NCBI GenBank assembly: GCA_963969495.1
Contig: OZ018322.1
Location: forward strand, 156,270,848 to 156,334,847
DNA from: Ceratothoa steindachneri
Taxonomy: Eukaryota; Arthropoda; Malacostraca; Isopoda; Cymothoidae
DNA length: 64,000 bases
Direction of reading: 5' to 3'
Part shown: positions 46,124-59,021 of the stretch, piece by piece
Numbering within the stretch: the first letter of the stretch is position 1
How the letters are laid out: every line of letters starts with the position of its first letter
The notes under the pieces: model-generated
The model's input: the letters and a program-made list of their open reading frames with translations, nothing else
The model's database searches: none
What the model was told of the DNA's origin: nothing
Program-made: the position numbers and the translations under genes

Positions 46124-46440
46124 ACGTAAGGTGAGCAGAGGCCTTTGCATCTATCTTAAGCTCTAGACACTCTCTTTCTTGATGGCCCTAGACATAGTGG
46201 CAAGCGAGATATTCTTCTAGGCGAATGCCATTACTTTGAGCTTCAGAGCACTTTCACAGCCAAACGGTTGACAACTTGATGTTTGCCTGATTGAGGTCGA
46301 TTTTTGAGGTCTTCTTCATTCTTGAGCCCCTCCGCGACTCTTTAGAGGGTCATTCGGCTGTCGTTGAGCCACTTGGCGTTGTCCGGCCTTTTGTGGCCTG
46401 CGCGCAGAAGAGCAAATATCTCGATTCTTTTCTCTTCCAT
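46124..46440 (-). pseudogene. Tc1/mariner-type transposase, N-terminal half
   Basis: Minus strand from 46440: MEEKRIEIFALLRAGHKRPD, then AKWLNDSRMTL, VAEGLKNEEDLKNRPQSGK (helix-turn-helix and linker), and after frame changes RPLLTLR at the LINE3 edge. The start ATG is at 46438-46440. The reading resumes across LINE3 at 41190. 46124-46141 is also the right copy of the LINE3 target duplication. Confidence 0.75.
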
Positions 46441-49400
46441 CTAGATACACCTGCACACAATGGGAAAGAAGTTTTAATAATACGTGCAAGAGAAGAAAAA
46501 AATTATGTTTGTTTGACAGAAAATTTGTTATCTCACACGTAAATCTTTAAAAATAAAAAAAACAAGTGTAAAATAACTTTTGAAAAGCCAGGTATAAGAG
46601 CTAACTTCCAAACAAAGGCCTAGCAACGCTCCTGTTAATCAACTCGACTCATTTTAAAGGGGGTTAGAAGTTGCTTGACTATATTTCTTAATCGTTTCAT
46701 TCAATGATCTTAAAAGCTAAACATAAGCGGCTTTCCAATCAAGCAAAATATAATGGTCAGTCTTGCGATCGATCACAATTTACGATGAGATGTATGTAAA
46801 CTCCCATTCATCAACTTTAATTCTCACACCTACAAACACACACAACCATGAAGACGTGTACACTAAAAACATCCTACAAAAAATTATTTTCCTATAATCT
46901 TCTCTCCGCTTCCTTTGCAAACGCTATTTTAGGGCAACATATATTTTCAAATTTGCTGAATACGCTACGTTTATACGCTTGTGTATTCTCCCAAGACTCA
47001 TAAGGGTTGCATTAAGTGAATATGCACCAACAGTCAATTCTAATTTTGTTTCATATTTTCACCTAGCCAACCATTCCATCAAAGCTCAAGTGATACTTCT
47101 TAACAAACATGGTTCTTTGAACACATCAAAGTATTGTAGAAATTTTCAATGGTTAAATTAGTTTCATGTAGGCAAAGTTTCTCAAATTACAATCTTTTAA
47201 ATACCCTGTGTTATGCAAAGTTAACGTTTGCCCAAATCTTTTAGTCTTTGGTAATTTAATAAGAATAATTTAGTCTCACTCAAATGCTTACTTACATGGA
47301 TATATAAGAGAGTTTCAAAACTTCTCTCTCTGGAACAAGGCTTAGGTCCTTCTGAGAAATCAATGTGCGCTGCCTTATTTATTGAACTGGAGCTATCCGA
47401 GTGCTGCTCAGGAAGTTTATAGGAGAACCCACTAGACGGATTGAAATTGGTCAGGCTGGATAAACACTACCTGAAAGAAATATTTCCCAAGGGCCTCATA
47501 CACACTAATGCCAAGGTAGGGGGATGTTTCCTTTTGCTTTTTTGGTCAATTATTTTTTCTGGACGCCACCTAGAACCAAAAAAGATTTAACCACAAAAGG
47601 AAAAAAAAGGAAGGTTGATGGGCTATTTCTCGCATCTAACCGCTCAGACATAACCCGTCTTGAATTTTAAGACTTTTCATGGGTGCTAAATCTGCGAGCA
47701 ATGAAGTGTGATTTTCTCGCTTGTACCAAAACAAACACTGAACGGAATTTACCCGGTAGACGATCACTCACCGAAAGCAGTATATCGCAACTAATTAACC
47801 AGATGCAATAAATAGGAATCCGTTACTATTGGTCTAGAAGAAGTCCAGGCTCTGAAAATCTGCCATGTAACAAACTCCGAGAGAGAACCCAACACTTTTA
47901 TTTGGCCTGCTAGGTAACTATTAGCCGTAAAGAGCTGGTTACCACATTATATGCAGGAAACGAGTTAGGGGATTAAAACTGTAAAATCCAATTTTCGTGC
48001 CCCATAGCCCAGGGCAACTCGAATTTTGTCTCTTGTAACCTGCAGGAGTTATAGGGTATGGCTTATAGAAATACAAGTTTTCCCTGGGCCGGCTAGGGAA
48101 ATAAAGTCAAATTCCGCAAATTATTCTTAAGGGCACTCGTGCTCGGGGTGTGTGTGTTTGAGGAAGGGGGCGTACCGCTCACTAATTGCGACACCGCTAT
48201 CCTTCCCTTCTCCAGACACACACCACAAAATAGCCGTGTCGTTTATGTTTGTAAACCTCTTTTCACACACACCTCACACTTAAAGGTCGCCCCTTCCTGG
48301 CATCATGAAGGGTTAAACCATCGTTTTTTCGTATCCAAAACAAACAATATGCCTCAAACCCATTTCCCAGCAACGAAGACTGGCGTCTTTGGGATAACCA
48401 CCGATTCTCACTATTATATTTAATTGCATCTCATTATCCGGTGGAATGGAGAGATTTCCTCGCCAATGCCAAGGACAAATGATGCTAAATTGATCGGAGA
48501 TCAAGTACTACGATTTGGTTGAAGTGGGTTGTCAAGGTCATAGTTATATTTATAATAATATAATGGAAAAACTTGTATCATCGTTAGGAGGCGAATTTGT
48601 GGATTGAATATAGATGATTCTGTAATCGAGAATCATCAATAAAATAAATTTAGTGAGATGGTGAGAGTAAGAATATAATCTGATCAAGAACTGTTCAAGG
48701 TTAATGAAAGTGAGGCTTGTGTTCGATTGCGAATTTCAAAATGTGTATAGGATGTAATGCGCCCCACTGCGTTGATTCAGGAGGCGTGAGGTTGGTTAAG
48801 AGAGTTGTGGTGAAGTCTTTTATTTCGAATACGGAGTCGTGGTTAACGATGTATTCCTTAACTTATTCCTTTCTGTATCAATTTTTCGACAGTTTTCCAT
48901 AGAGAGACACAAGTGATCTGGGACGGTATGGTTTGGTTGTTTTGGGGATTACCTAGTCTGAGTATTAGTATGGTCTGTGCAGTTTCATATACGGAGGGAA
49001 TGGTATTGTTAAGCCACTAATATTTAAAAATCTGTGTGATGGCTGAGAGAGTTGATAATTGATGGCTAAGTGAACGGGTTTTGGTGTAAATAGGGGGGGG
49101 AACTGTTCCTTGCTTATTCCTGCGTAATTTGGGCGTTTATGATTTTTGTTATGTGTATATCTGTGAAGGAAGTTAGTGATTTAGTAGTGTTTAATAAGTC
49201 TTTTGCAGTCTTCTTTTAGTGAGAATTTGTGTTAGATTTGTTGAAATTCTTGTTGTCAAGGTGTTCTGCTTTGCTTGAGTTAGTTTTTATCTTTTATACA
49301 GTCAGAGGTTTCTTTTGTGTAGTTTTGGATGTATATATTTTCAAAACATGCATTTGAAATGTACCTTTTAAATTTTTACAAGTTTGAGAGAGGAGGCCAT

Positions 49401-50300
49401 CAGTCATATGAGCCATAATATTTGGTCTGACATCCAGCAGTTGCCTGCCCTCCTAGCCCCAAGTACACAGCTGAAATGATCTGCTCTTTTTTAACTATAC
49501 CACAATTTTACTTCTCGTATCTTCATCACTTTTCATTACAGATCTCTTTAAAAAAGTTTCTGGCGATGACGCTTTTCTTGAAAACCGATCGTTCCATTTT
49601 TGAAAACCCATTGAATCCACCCTCTATACCCATTACTCCCTCCAAAATTACCCATTCATGTCTCTTCGAAAACAGATTTTGATCCGTCACTGAAAAACCC
49701 TTGATACGTCCTGGAGCACACTTTGAGCCATCTTGAAACTGTCTGCAGTAAATTGTGATCGTCTTAGACCTTTCATCACTTTTTCTGTATCGTAATTGTT
49801 AGGTTAAAAATACATAAATTTAGAGCCCAACACCATCATCTTAAAAAAGATACATTCGTTTTAGCATACTTGAGATCAAATTTTTTCATGATATTGAGAC
49901 TGATATTGATCCATTTCTATGCAATAAGCGGGTACCTTATAACAAATGGATGGCTTCTGTTTGTCAACCGCCAGTTTTATTATTGCTCGTAAATAACAGG
50001 GGAACAATTTTAACCACATTTTCTGGTGACTTAGATTTATCTGGCAATTTTAATTCTCCTTTTATGCTGATTTCAAATATATAATCCATTTTACCTACAT
50101 GCTATAGTTAGTCTGTAATTACTATTTTCTCGTTTTCCCGAAAACTGCCCTCCGTACGAACAGAGAGGGATCTTGTAGAAAGCAAATACTTCACAGTACA
50201 TAGTAGTAAGATAGTAATAAGTGTTATTGGGCAAAATATTGACATTATTCTTTCTTTTTTCTAGTCTTATGTTAGAATGATGGCTTCGCCATAAGAAATT
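46441..50300. other. Unassigned, mostly AT-rich DNA
   Basis: No frame over 94 codons and no recognisable domain. The frame at 48139-48423 covers low-complexity CACAC text. Nothing supported. Confidence 0.4.
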
Positions 50301-50309
50301 GAATTAATG

Positions 50310-51905
50310 ATCCAGACACCTTCTGCTACATATGTGGCTGTTACATGGTAGTTCGTCAAAGGCGCAATATATCAAACTTTGTGATCCACACTTATAAGGT
50401 ATATTTTAATGTTCCTCAGAAGTGGGCCCCACATGCTGTTTGCCATAGTTGTGGAGAATATCTTCGTGAGTGGACAAAAAGAAAGAGAAATGGTCTTCCT
50501 TTTGTAATCCCAATGGTGTGGTGAGAGCCAAAGGATCATGTATCGGACTATTATTTCTGTCTGGTGAATACTAAAGGGATTGGCAAGAAAAATTGACATA
50601 AGATCGACTATCCCAACATTATCTCGGCGATCCGGCCAGTACCTCATTCTGAGTCTTCACCAGTTCCGATTTTCAGTGGATATGCTTCCTCCGAGGATGA
50701 AAATCACGTACCTGATATGGACGTCCACTGAATGGATTCAGAGTCAGCAGATTCATCATCAGATGCTAAACAGTTATTAGCTCCTCATGTTTCAATCAAG
50801 AGGATTTGCATGACTTGATACGTGATTTGGCGCTCTCCAAGAAATCTGCACAACTTTTAGCCTTCAGGTTGAGTGAAAGACATATGCTTGACAGGTCGGT
50901 ACGGGTATCATATTACCGAACAAGGGAGAGTAAATTTGTTGAGTATTTATCTGAGGACAAACAATTTGTATGCTGCCACGATATTTCTAGTCTGTTTACC
51001 GAGTTGGGACTTGGCACCTATAGGCCCTGTTTTTAGATAGCTCCAAGAGTAGCCTCAAGTGTGTCCTTTTTCATAATGGCAATGACTTTGGTGCAGTTCT
51101 TCTCGCTCACTCTGTCCATCTGCAAGAAACTCACGATGACATAAGAATGGTCATGGATTTACTTAAGTACCATAAACACAATTGGATCATATGTGTAGAC
51201 CTTAAGGTGGTAAACTTCCTTCTTGGCCAGCAGAAGGGATATAAAAAGTTTCCTTGCTATATCTGTATGTAGGACAGTCGAGCCCGTGACAAACATTGGT
51301 CCCAAAGCGATTGACCGGTTCAGGAAACTTTAATGATCCAATCGTAAGTCGAGATAAGATCGTTTTCCCTCTACTTCATCTCAAACTGAGATTGATGAAG
51401 CACTATTCTAAGGCGTTGAGCACCGATAATGAGTGTTTTCAGTACATAGTATCGGCCTTTTCTGCTTCGTCATGCGAAAAAATAAAACAGGAGTATTTGA
51501 TGTCTCCAAATCCGAAGACTTCTGAGTTATTCTAGATTTGTGAACACTATGAATGAAAGAGAGAAGGACTCCTGCCTCTCATTTTCTGCCGTTGTTCGTA
51601 AATTCTTGGGAAACAAAAAAGAACATAACTACGAAGAGCTGGTTACTAATATCCTTTTAGCATATCGTGATATGTGATGCAACATTAGTATGAAGCTGCA
51701 TTTCCTAAATAATCACCTCGACCGATTCCGAGAGAATCTGGGAACCGTATAAGACGAACAAGGGAAGCATTCCCTCAGGATTTGATGACGATGGAAAAAT
51801 GCTACCAAGGTCACTGGAATAGACACATGATGGCGGACTACTGCTGGACGAAGAGAAGAGATCAACCAGAGAAGACTTACAAGAGAAAGATTTAAAAAAG
51901 CAAAT
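50310..51905 (+). pseudogene. Broken copy of an uncharacterised, apparently multicopy zinc-finger protein family
   Basis: Frames in series: DPDTFCYICG, QKWAPHAVCHSCGEYLREW and RNGLPFVIPMVW (50319-50525), giving a paired CX2C...CX2C finger. Next come VPHSESSPVP and acidic DMDSESADSSSDAK, then HDLIRDLALSKKSAQLLAF, ISSLFTELGLGTYRPC, DSSKSSLKCVLFHNGNDFGA, HSVHLQETHDDIRMVMDLLK, WIICVDLKVVNFLLGQQKGY, CYICM-x-DSRARDKHW, HLKLRLMKHYSKALS, FLGNKKEHNYEELVT, LHFLNNHLDRFRENLG and MADYCW (to about 51850). I recall very similar uncharacterised proteins repeated in arthropod genomes. The number of copies, the nuclear-finger start and invariant D/E positions suggest a transposon origin, but I know no function. 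About six stops or frameshifts. Confidence 0.65.
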
Positions 51906-52370
51906 TTTTTTTTTGCCCGATTGAAATCAAGAAGAGGTCCTCCAGACTGATGTATGTTCATTCATAAACTAGCATCTATTTGATTACAGTATTTTTAATC
52001 CTAATGTGTAATTCAAGTTTCTTCTGATATGCAATAAAATGTTTGTGCCCCAAAACCTGCTTTACTATAAATAACGCAAAAGGATGATTCAAAATTACTT
52101 CAGGGCATGATTATAGGCGTGATAAAATGAAAATTATTGTATAATATTAGTTATTGATATTACGAAAAATCTGTAGCATTTAGAGAGAATCTTATTACAG
52201 ATTTGAATTCAATATGCTCGAATTAGGAAGGAAAATGTAATTTTGTCAATTCACCAAATACATCTTTCCCAAGTGTAATTATTGGTATTGATTTCAAATC
52301 TGTCGAATTCCATGGCCAAGGTCACAAAAGATCGATATTACTTCCGTCCAAAACTTTTTTATATCTTTTG
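51906..52370. other. AT-rich non-coding DNA
   Basis: Nothing recognisable. Confidence 0.45.
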
Positions 52371-52379
52371 TTTTGTGAA

Positions 52380-52560
52380 AATGTACGCCATTCTGCTAAA
52401 AAATACACGAATTGTGACCGAATTGCTGCTAAAATGTTAAAAAAATTGTGCTGGTGAAGCACGTTATGGTACCATTTTGGAGTTCATGGCAGTGTTTGGG
52501 GACAAAATTGTTAGTGTTCCAATTACCTAAGATAAAAAGCAGCCCCAGACATGGAAAGTG
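52380..52560 (-). pseudogene. Possible Tc1 central-block scrap
   Basis: The minus strand reads HVWGCFLS then IGTLTILSPNTAMNSKMVP, similar to the VWGCF...G.L block of Tc1. It lies downstream of the C-terminal block of the next relic, which is out of order, so it is a separate or rearranged fragment. Confidence 0.35.
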
Positions 52561-52689
52561 TCCAAATGCTTTTTCTTCTTATAACAAGTGAGATTCAGAC
52601 ATTCCAAACGAGCGATAGGGGCTTCACTACAACATATCTTGATCCAATCTTTAATAGTCGATTCCTTGTTTTTATACAAAAAATGAGCC

Positions 52690-54460
52690 TATCCGTAAGT
52701 TTCTTCTTGGTGAGATTGGGCCCATTCTTCCTTGCAAATTACTTGCAATTCTCTGATGTTCTTGGAACCCATCAAATTAATCTTGCTTTTCAATGTTCTC
52801 CACATGTTCTCTATTGGGTTCACATCTGGTGACTGATTAGGCCACGGTAGAACGTCTACATTGTTTTTACGCAACCATTTGGAACATTACAAAACCATTC
52901 TGAACAGTAAACAAATATTTAACAGGAGAAATACACAACGGACACATACACATATAACAACGACTCTGATAACATGCGAGAATATTGTAATTATATAAAA
53001 CAAAACTTATAAATTGGATGAAAAGGTTAAGATTTTAGATTCGAAAAATTTCTAGAAACGAAATTTATGTAAACTGTAGAATATTAACACCCATATTAAT
53101 TAAGAAGAACAATAGAATAAGGACGTTTGCTCTGAGCAATTCCGAAAGTGAAAGCTGTTTCTCAAATCATTATACAAAATTATTTTACAGGTAAATAATT
53201 AAGCTTCATTCAGATGGATTTTCCTAAAAACTATTTCTTTAGGAGTTAAAATCTTTTATACAACTGTAATTTTATATTTCGGAAGCATCGCTAGTATAAA
53301 ATCGCCTCCAACTTGCTAACAGCCTGTGGTCCTCACAAGATTAACGATCAGTCTCGATGTTATTGATTTGAAAGCTAAAGAACAAATCAATAATTACTAT
53401 GTAAGATCTACAGAACGACCTGAAATTGTGAGGGACTGAAGCAGTTAGAAGGTTTAGTAGAGACCGCCATCGTAATGATTTGCATTATTTCAATCCCTGC
53501 AAAAATCTATTTCTTAATTCAAAGAATCTAGGAAACTGACACAGGAGCACTGCAGATCATTAAAGCTAAATTGATGATGCCACGTATCGAAATATACTCG
53601 AGGAAAAGCTGCTCCCATGTGCGAAAATTTATACAGCTAATAGCAAAGGATATTTCAGCTGAATAACGACCTTGGACACTGCCAATTTAACTAGAGAATT
53701 TGCTGAAGAAAATATTTTAAATTGATTCAGATCTCCCGGCGAAGTTTTCTGAAATGCCGTATTGCTCTGCTGTAAAATTCCGCGATTTGGGGAGAATTTT
53801 CTAGCTGACGATTCAATGCAATCCCTCAGGATAGGTTGTACTTCCATAAAATCATGGTGCCGTAACAAAAAGTAAGGTGCCCTACCCTTGAACTTGACAT
53901 GCAGCTTCATGCCATTACAGACCAGCCACCATGCTTTAATGTTGGCAGTATGCATTCTTAATTCCATTCTAATGTTGCGGTTGGTCGAAACAACTTAAAC
54001 ATGGCATCCTCAGACCATAAGACACATTCCCAATGATGCATGGTCCAGTTACGTTGACACGTGCCCATGCCAATTAATGTCATTTCTGCTGAATTTTGGT
54101 CACTTTTGGCGCGTTTTAAATAACTTCAGTCCTCTTGAAACAGTCAACGAGACAGTTTTGACGGATGCAATAATTTGGCGGTATCTGTCCATTTATTTTG
54201 CAGCTAGACTGCGGTTTTCTAACGATACTGAATGGTAGTCTGATGCACAGACCTGTTTTCTTGTAGCGTAGTGAACTTGGGTCATCAAAAAAAGTTAGAC
54301 CATGGATGTTCGAAATCTCTCGGTTCCTGTTTAGCAATTCTGCAAAACCGGAATGTGATCTGCTGATCCTCCAGGCGATTTATGGGCATTCCAGACTCTT
54401 CGTTTAACATGTATATCAGACTTCTTTGCTCCACCGTATAGTTACGTATTGCCACCATTA
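52690..54460 (-). pseudogene. Tc1-like transposase relic with internal insertion
   Basis: Minus strand from about 54456: MVAIRNYTVEQRSL, eroded N-terminal domain, SDQNSAEMTLIGMG, HHWECVLWSEDAMFKLF (WSDE block, about 54000), PTLKHGGWSVMAWS (about 53940), RQLENSPQIAEFYSRAIRH (eroded DNAP block, about 53760). After roughly 740 bp of unrelated DNA (52890-53625) comes DVLPWPNQSPDVNPIENMWR then TLKSKINLMGSKNIRELQVI (52865-52740). Thus the gene is interrupted between its second and third catalytic regions. Stops and frameshifts make it inactive. Confidence 0.75.
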
Positions 54461-55904
54461 TCATATCATTATCAGATCCTGTTGATATGAAATATCATAT
54501 CATTATCAAAAACTAGGATATATAGGCAATTTTGACCTTAAAATACTGCATACTCAAAGAAGGAATTCAATCATTTCAATAGCATCGCCAGTTTTTATAT
54601 TTCAAAAATGCTATAAGGAAACTTATACCTTTTGTTAGGCTTTCCAGATGTAATGGAAACATCCCTGTAAACCTAAACCAACATATCCATAGACCTACCT
54701 TACTTATCATTGACTTATTCTGAGGAAGAGAACAGGCGTTTGGGAAGGTTTATTAGTGGGAGAGGGTTTTGCTTATCTGACTTGAACCCAGATGGGTGGA
54801 ACAAAGCCGCATTAGGTAAATATTTTTTCGTTTTTTTTAATTTCTTTATATACATGACGATGAGATCGAAAGCGAAAAGAAGGGGGTTTATATTAAATTA
54901 ACAAATGAAATTCATACAAACACCTCTTAAATAATACGTGAAATAGAACTGTTACAATTTAAAATGGAACAGGCTTGTGTCAATTAATTACGTGATAAGT
55001 GAGACATTATAATTGCACACAATGTTCAGATGTTATTTTACTTTTAAAGAGATTGTATGAACACCCTGTACTTTTAGGAACAAGCGTTTTCTTCCGATAA
55101 TTTAGTAGACAATGTACAAACATCAAATTGAATAAATTGCGTTCGAATTTTACAAGTTTCTCCTGGAAGATCGGAACTGGAACACGTCGTCTTCAAGAGG
55201 ATCGTCAACCCGGTAAAGGAGGCAAAGACAAGAGTAAGAGGATATAAATCCGTGATTGGATTTTTACGAGCGTTACAACAATTTTGGTATCCCATACTAT
55301 ACGACAGTATAGCCATAATGTCTGGGCTTTCTACACGTGCAAAATCGTGGACTCGGTTCAAAACTAACTTTGGGTGGCAAGACTTTTGGACAACGTCTTT
55401 CTAAACACAGCGGATGGGAAATCTGAACAAGGCTAGAGACAATCTTCTCCATGAAGACTCTGGCTGCCCTTGATCCGGATATATAAGGAGGTAGTTGTAG
55501 AAACTACCTCTCGAACACCAGAACACCAGTACCCGTTCCAAAATACAAATAAACACATCGCATGAAAAAAGAAGGAAAAATAATAAAATAGCAAATTAAT
55601 CAAAAGATCTCGTAGTGGGACAAACAAATCAACCAAACAGGCAAATTAAAATATAAAAGATGCTGCAGTGGGACACGAACAACATATAATGGAGAAGGGC
55701 CGTTCACCGGGCATCATTCATTTGTACTATTTCTTTCTTTTTTACTTAATTTTTTTGCACTCCCCTCTCTTCATTACTCCTTCTCCATCTTATTTTATCT
55801 TTCTTACAGAAAAATGGTTTCATATTAATTTTCGAACTATAGGTATGCTTCAAGGGACACCACGCACAAGCGCTGAAATATGTAAAGATCGTTGCTATTA
55901 TCTA
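54461..55904. other. Unassigned DNA with a short perfect hairpin
   Basis: No gene. GAGGTAGTT-GTAGA-AACTACCTC at 55488-55510 is a perfect 9-bp stem, directly downstream of a TATA-like ATATATAAGG (55479-55488). It could be part of an LTR or promoter, but no repeat partner is present. Confidence 0.4.
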
Positions 55905-55905
55905 A

Positions 55906-57307
55906 TGGGTTGAGGAATAAGTTCTTGCGGTTTCATCAAATTTATTCATTACCATTAACAATTTTAGAAAAACGTCATTTTTTATTGATAACAATATGCA
56001 ATTTAATTAATAATGTATTCTCCGTTGTTATTTACCACTTCTTTCCAACGATCAACAAGTATTTCGATGCCTCTGCAATAAAAATCTCTGGATTTCGATT
56101 CGAAGAATTCGTCTAACCAGGTTCTTAATTCCACATCAGTATTGAACGAAACGCCGCGCAAGTTGTTGGAGAGCGATCAGAACAGATGAAAATCCGATGG
56201 AGCCAAGTCTGGCGAATATGGAGGATGTGGCAGGAATTTCTAATTAAACCTTTGGATGGCGTCTTTTGTCATATTGGCAATGCGAGAACGAGCATTGTCG
56301 TGTTGCAAAAGGACTCAATAACGTCGATGAGGTCACTTTTCACGAATAGCTTTGGCGAGTCGATACATTTGTTGAACGTAGAGTTCTGCATTGACAATCT
56401 CGTTGTTCACAAGGAGCTCATAAAGAATGATGCCTTCACAATCCCATCACACACACAGCATCGTCTTTCGTGGATGAAGTCCTTGCTTTAATCGCGGAAG
56501 TGGTTTTTTTATTGGGGCTAAGCTATTGTTTTCGATGGTTCATGTTGACATAAACACACCACTTTTCGTCGCCAGTGATTATGCGGTGAAGAAATATGTC
56601 CTTACATCCATGATAGCCTTGTGACGAGCAAGCAAACCTGCGGTAATCGTGGAGCGTTGAAGTTTGTTGCTTTGGCTCAAAGCACGCGGAAACCATGCAC
56701 CGAGTTTTTTAACTTTCCCTATCGAATGAAGGTGATTCACTACAGTTTTCTGATCATACGCCAATCGTACAGCCTATTTTCTAGTCGATTGACGAGGATT
56801 TTCATGAAGAAGGTCGTTCAATCAATCTTCATCCAACTTAACGGGGCAACCAGAACGTTATTTGTCAATAAGATTGAAATGACCTCTTTTGAAACGTGAA
56901 AACCTCCATTGAACTGTCCTTTCTGATAATATATTTTCTCTGTACACAGCACAAATATCGCGACGGGCTTTGGCTAAGTTTGCATTGTTCCCGTCTCGAT
57001 TGAAAATGAATAACAACAAGTGTCGAAAATGCGCCTTTCTTTCAACTTGACATTCCATTTTGAGGGTACTGAATAAAAATCAAATTAACCCAACTTTTAA
57101 ATGAACCGCAATGACTTATTACTCAACTTTAAGACGTAGCCTAAGCAAAAGCCTAATAGTCTACGCTGTTAAGAGACGTAGCCTAACCTTTGCAAATTTC
57201 GCTCTCATTATTTATTATTGTTTCTTAATATGTGCAAAAATCACGTCAACATCACTTAAATCAACACAACATTAAAAAAAAACGAAAGAACTTATTCCTC
57301 AACCTAA
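55906..57307 (-). mobile_element. mariner element with both terminal inverted repeats
   Basis: About 1.4 kb. Left end GGTTGAGGAATAAGTTCTT (55908-55926) and right end AAGAACTTATTCCTCAACC (57286-57304) are exact reverse complements over at least 19 bp, with CTAA/TTAG text outside. The element encloses a single transposase gene on the minus strand. Confidence 0.9.
56040..57058 (-). pseudogene. mariner transposase (DD34D), inactive
   Basis: Minus strand, ATG at 57058: MECQVERKAHFRHLLLFIFN, SERTVQWRFSRFKRGHFNL (helix-turn-helix region), SGCPVKLDE, AVRLAYDQKTVVNHLHSIGK and VKKLGAWFPRALS (WVPH..L block). Next DEKWCVYVNMNH (first Asp, about 56560), LLQHDNARSRIANMT (second Asp, about 56300) and HPPYSPDLAPSDFHLF (third Asp, about 56215). 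Between the second and third Asp I count 34 residues, the mariner spacing. Stops and frameshifts (for example between N and KF near 56250) inactivate it. Length is close to the usual ~345 residues. Confidence 0.9.
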
Positions 57308-59015
57308 TAGATATGTTTTATTATTATTTCTTTTACTTTAAAGCATTGCATAATGTTTATTTCAAATCAGGTGGTCAATTGTAGGAAAGGATTATATGCA
57401 TTTTTATTAGGTTGAATTTTTAATTCTTACTATACAACAACTTGCAATAAACTCATTTTATGATATTTAGGAGAATCATCTTTGTACTTAAACTCGCGAT
57501 TACTTTATAAATAGTTTAAAAGTAAAACATAGGCTGAGGAGGAGGAAATATTTGTGATCGTAACGGCGTATAAGACAAAACAAGAGCAAGATCGATTTTG
57601 TTGAGTGATTTAAGAGTAAGGCGCATAAGGGTTTTGTGTTGTGTATAAAGACTGTGGATAAAGTGATTTCGTTTTGTGATGTGTGCCTGAAAACGGTATA
57701 CGAGTTACACATTTACACTGCCTCCATGGATCACAAGAAATGTATGATTGATAATTAAACATTTCCTTATGACAACTGCTACACTTGGCAAAATTAAATC
57801 AACGATATAGGAGGGTCTGGATATCAAACTGGGCGAAACGAAATAATCTTTACTACTGTGCAAACAAAAATAAAATAATGGAGATGAAAGATAAATACAA
57901 AGGAATGACTGGGCGAATAGGTTTAGAATGTTGGATCCAGGTGGCAGCCGTGAGTATACTCAAGCGGCCGCACCTGCCCGACAAAGGAGACTCCAATTCC
58001 GGGTGGATCTGCCACACAAAGATTTGGCTGCTCGAGAGGAGCAGGCGTATGAGCGTCGAGCTCGATTCCTTTCCAACAGCACGGGTTGGGTTTGCTCTTA
58101 GGGTTCATTAGTACTCGGCTAGTTCGAAGTTATGACGGAGGATACAACTTGTCTTCCAGTAACCACTGTCAGCCTGGAAGGTAGGGATCGAGGGAGTATT
58201 TTCAGGGGGACAGTTGGGCTCCAATATGGCAGTGTAGAAGTTTCCCCTCGCTAGAAGCTTACATAGAGAAAAAACTTTTTTTGTTGTCTTCGGGCTCTTG
58301 GGGTATGGGAGCACGAGAGAAAGAAGCTTATGCGTCGTGTCCTCGTAGCAAAATACTAATTTTTCCCAGGCCGATGCTCTACTATTTAGAAAAGAGCCGC
58401 CGGAAGTGAATTTTAGACAGTTCACGACCTCTCGCGGAACCTCCCATTGTTACAATTAGACTCGCTATATGGAATGTCTTATTCGAACGGAAGTTAAGTG
58501 TCTTGAAAAGAAGCCGATCTCATTAGCGTATTTTTTACTCGAATTTTGCCCGACTGATGTAATTAAATTAACTAATCTGTTATAATTGATGCGTAGCATT
58601 CCTGTCATACGTATCTCTCTCTCTATTTCTGACAATAGTGTTCTATTTTTTCTGTTTCTATTCTATATTATGCCATATAATTCGATAGAGTATTCATCCA
58701 GTAATAAAAAAAATTCCCAGTGAAGGGGAATTTATCATTAAAACAGGAACTTTTTCTAACTGATCTCTTTATCATTTGATTAATACTGATTTAGAGTTCG
58801 CTAAAACGACCGGTCGCATGTCTGTTGTCGAAGATTAACGGAAAAGGGCTATTAAAAGAAACAGGTAAAGCTGTGGAAAAAGAAAGTTAGACAGAACTAC
58901 TATTCAATAAACAAGTTTTAATGACTATTATTAATAATTGCGCCACCATACATTTCTTTTAATCGGATGAGCAACCGGATAAGGAAATACAGATACGTAG
59001 AAATATGACACTTAA
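57308..59015. other. Unassigned DNA; one open minus-strand frame
   Basis: A 105-codon frame at 58108-58425 (minus) and the GC-richer block 57930-58440 stand out from AT-rich surroundings but show no domain I know. They could be a fragment of a retroelement. The rest is non-coding. Confidence 0.35.
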
Positions 59016-59021
59016 GGGAGA

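Noticed and set aside
55488..55510. let-7-like hairpin (GAGGTAGTT start)
   Set aside because: Only the GAGGTAG seed matches; the mature let-7 sequence does not continue, and a 9-bp stem with 5-nt loop is far too short for a microRNA precursor.
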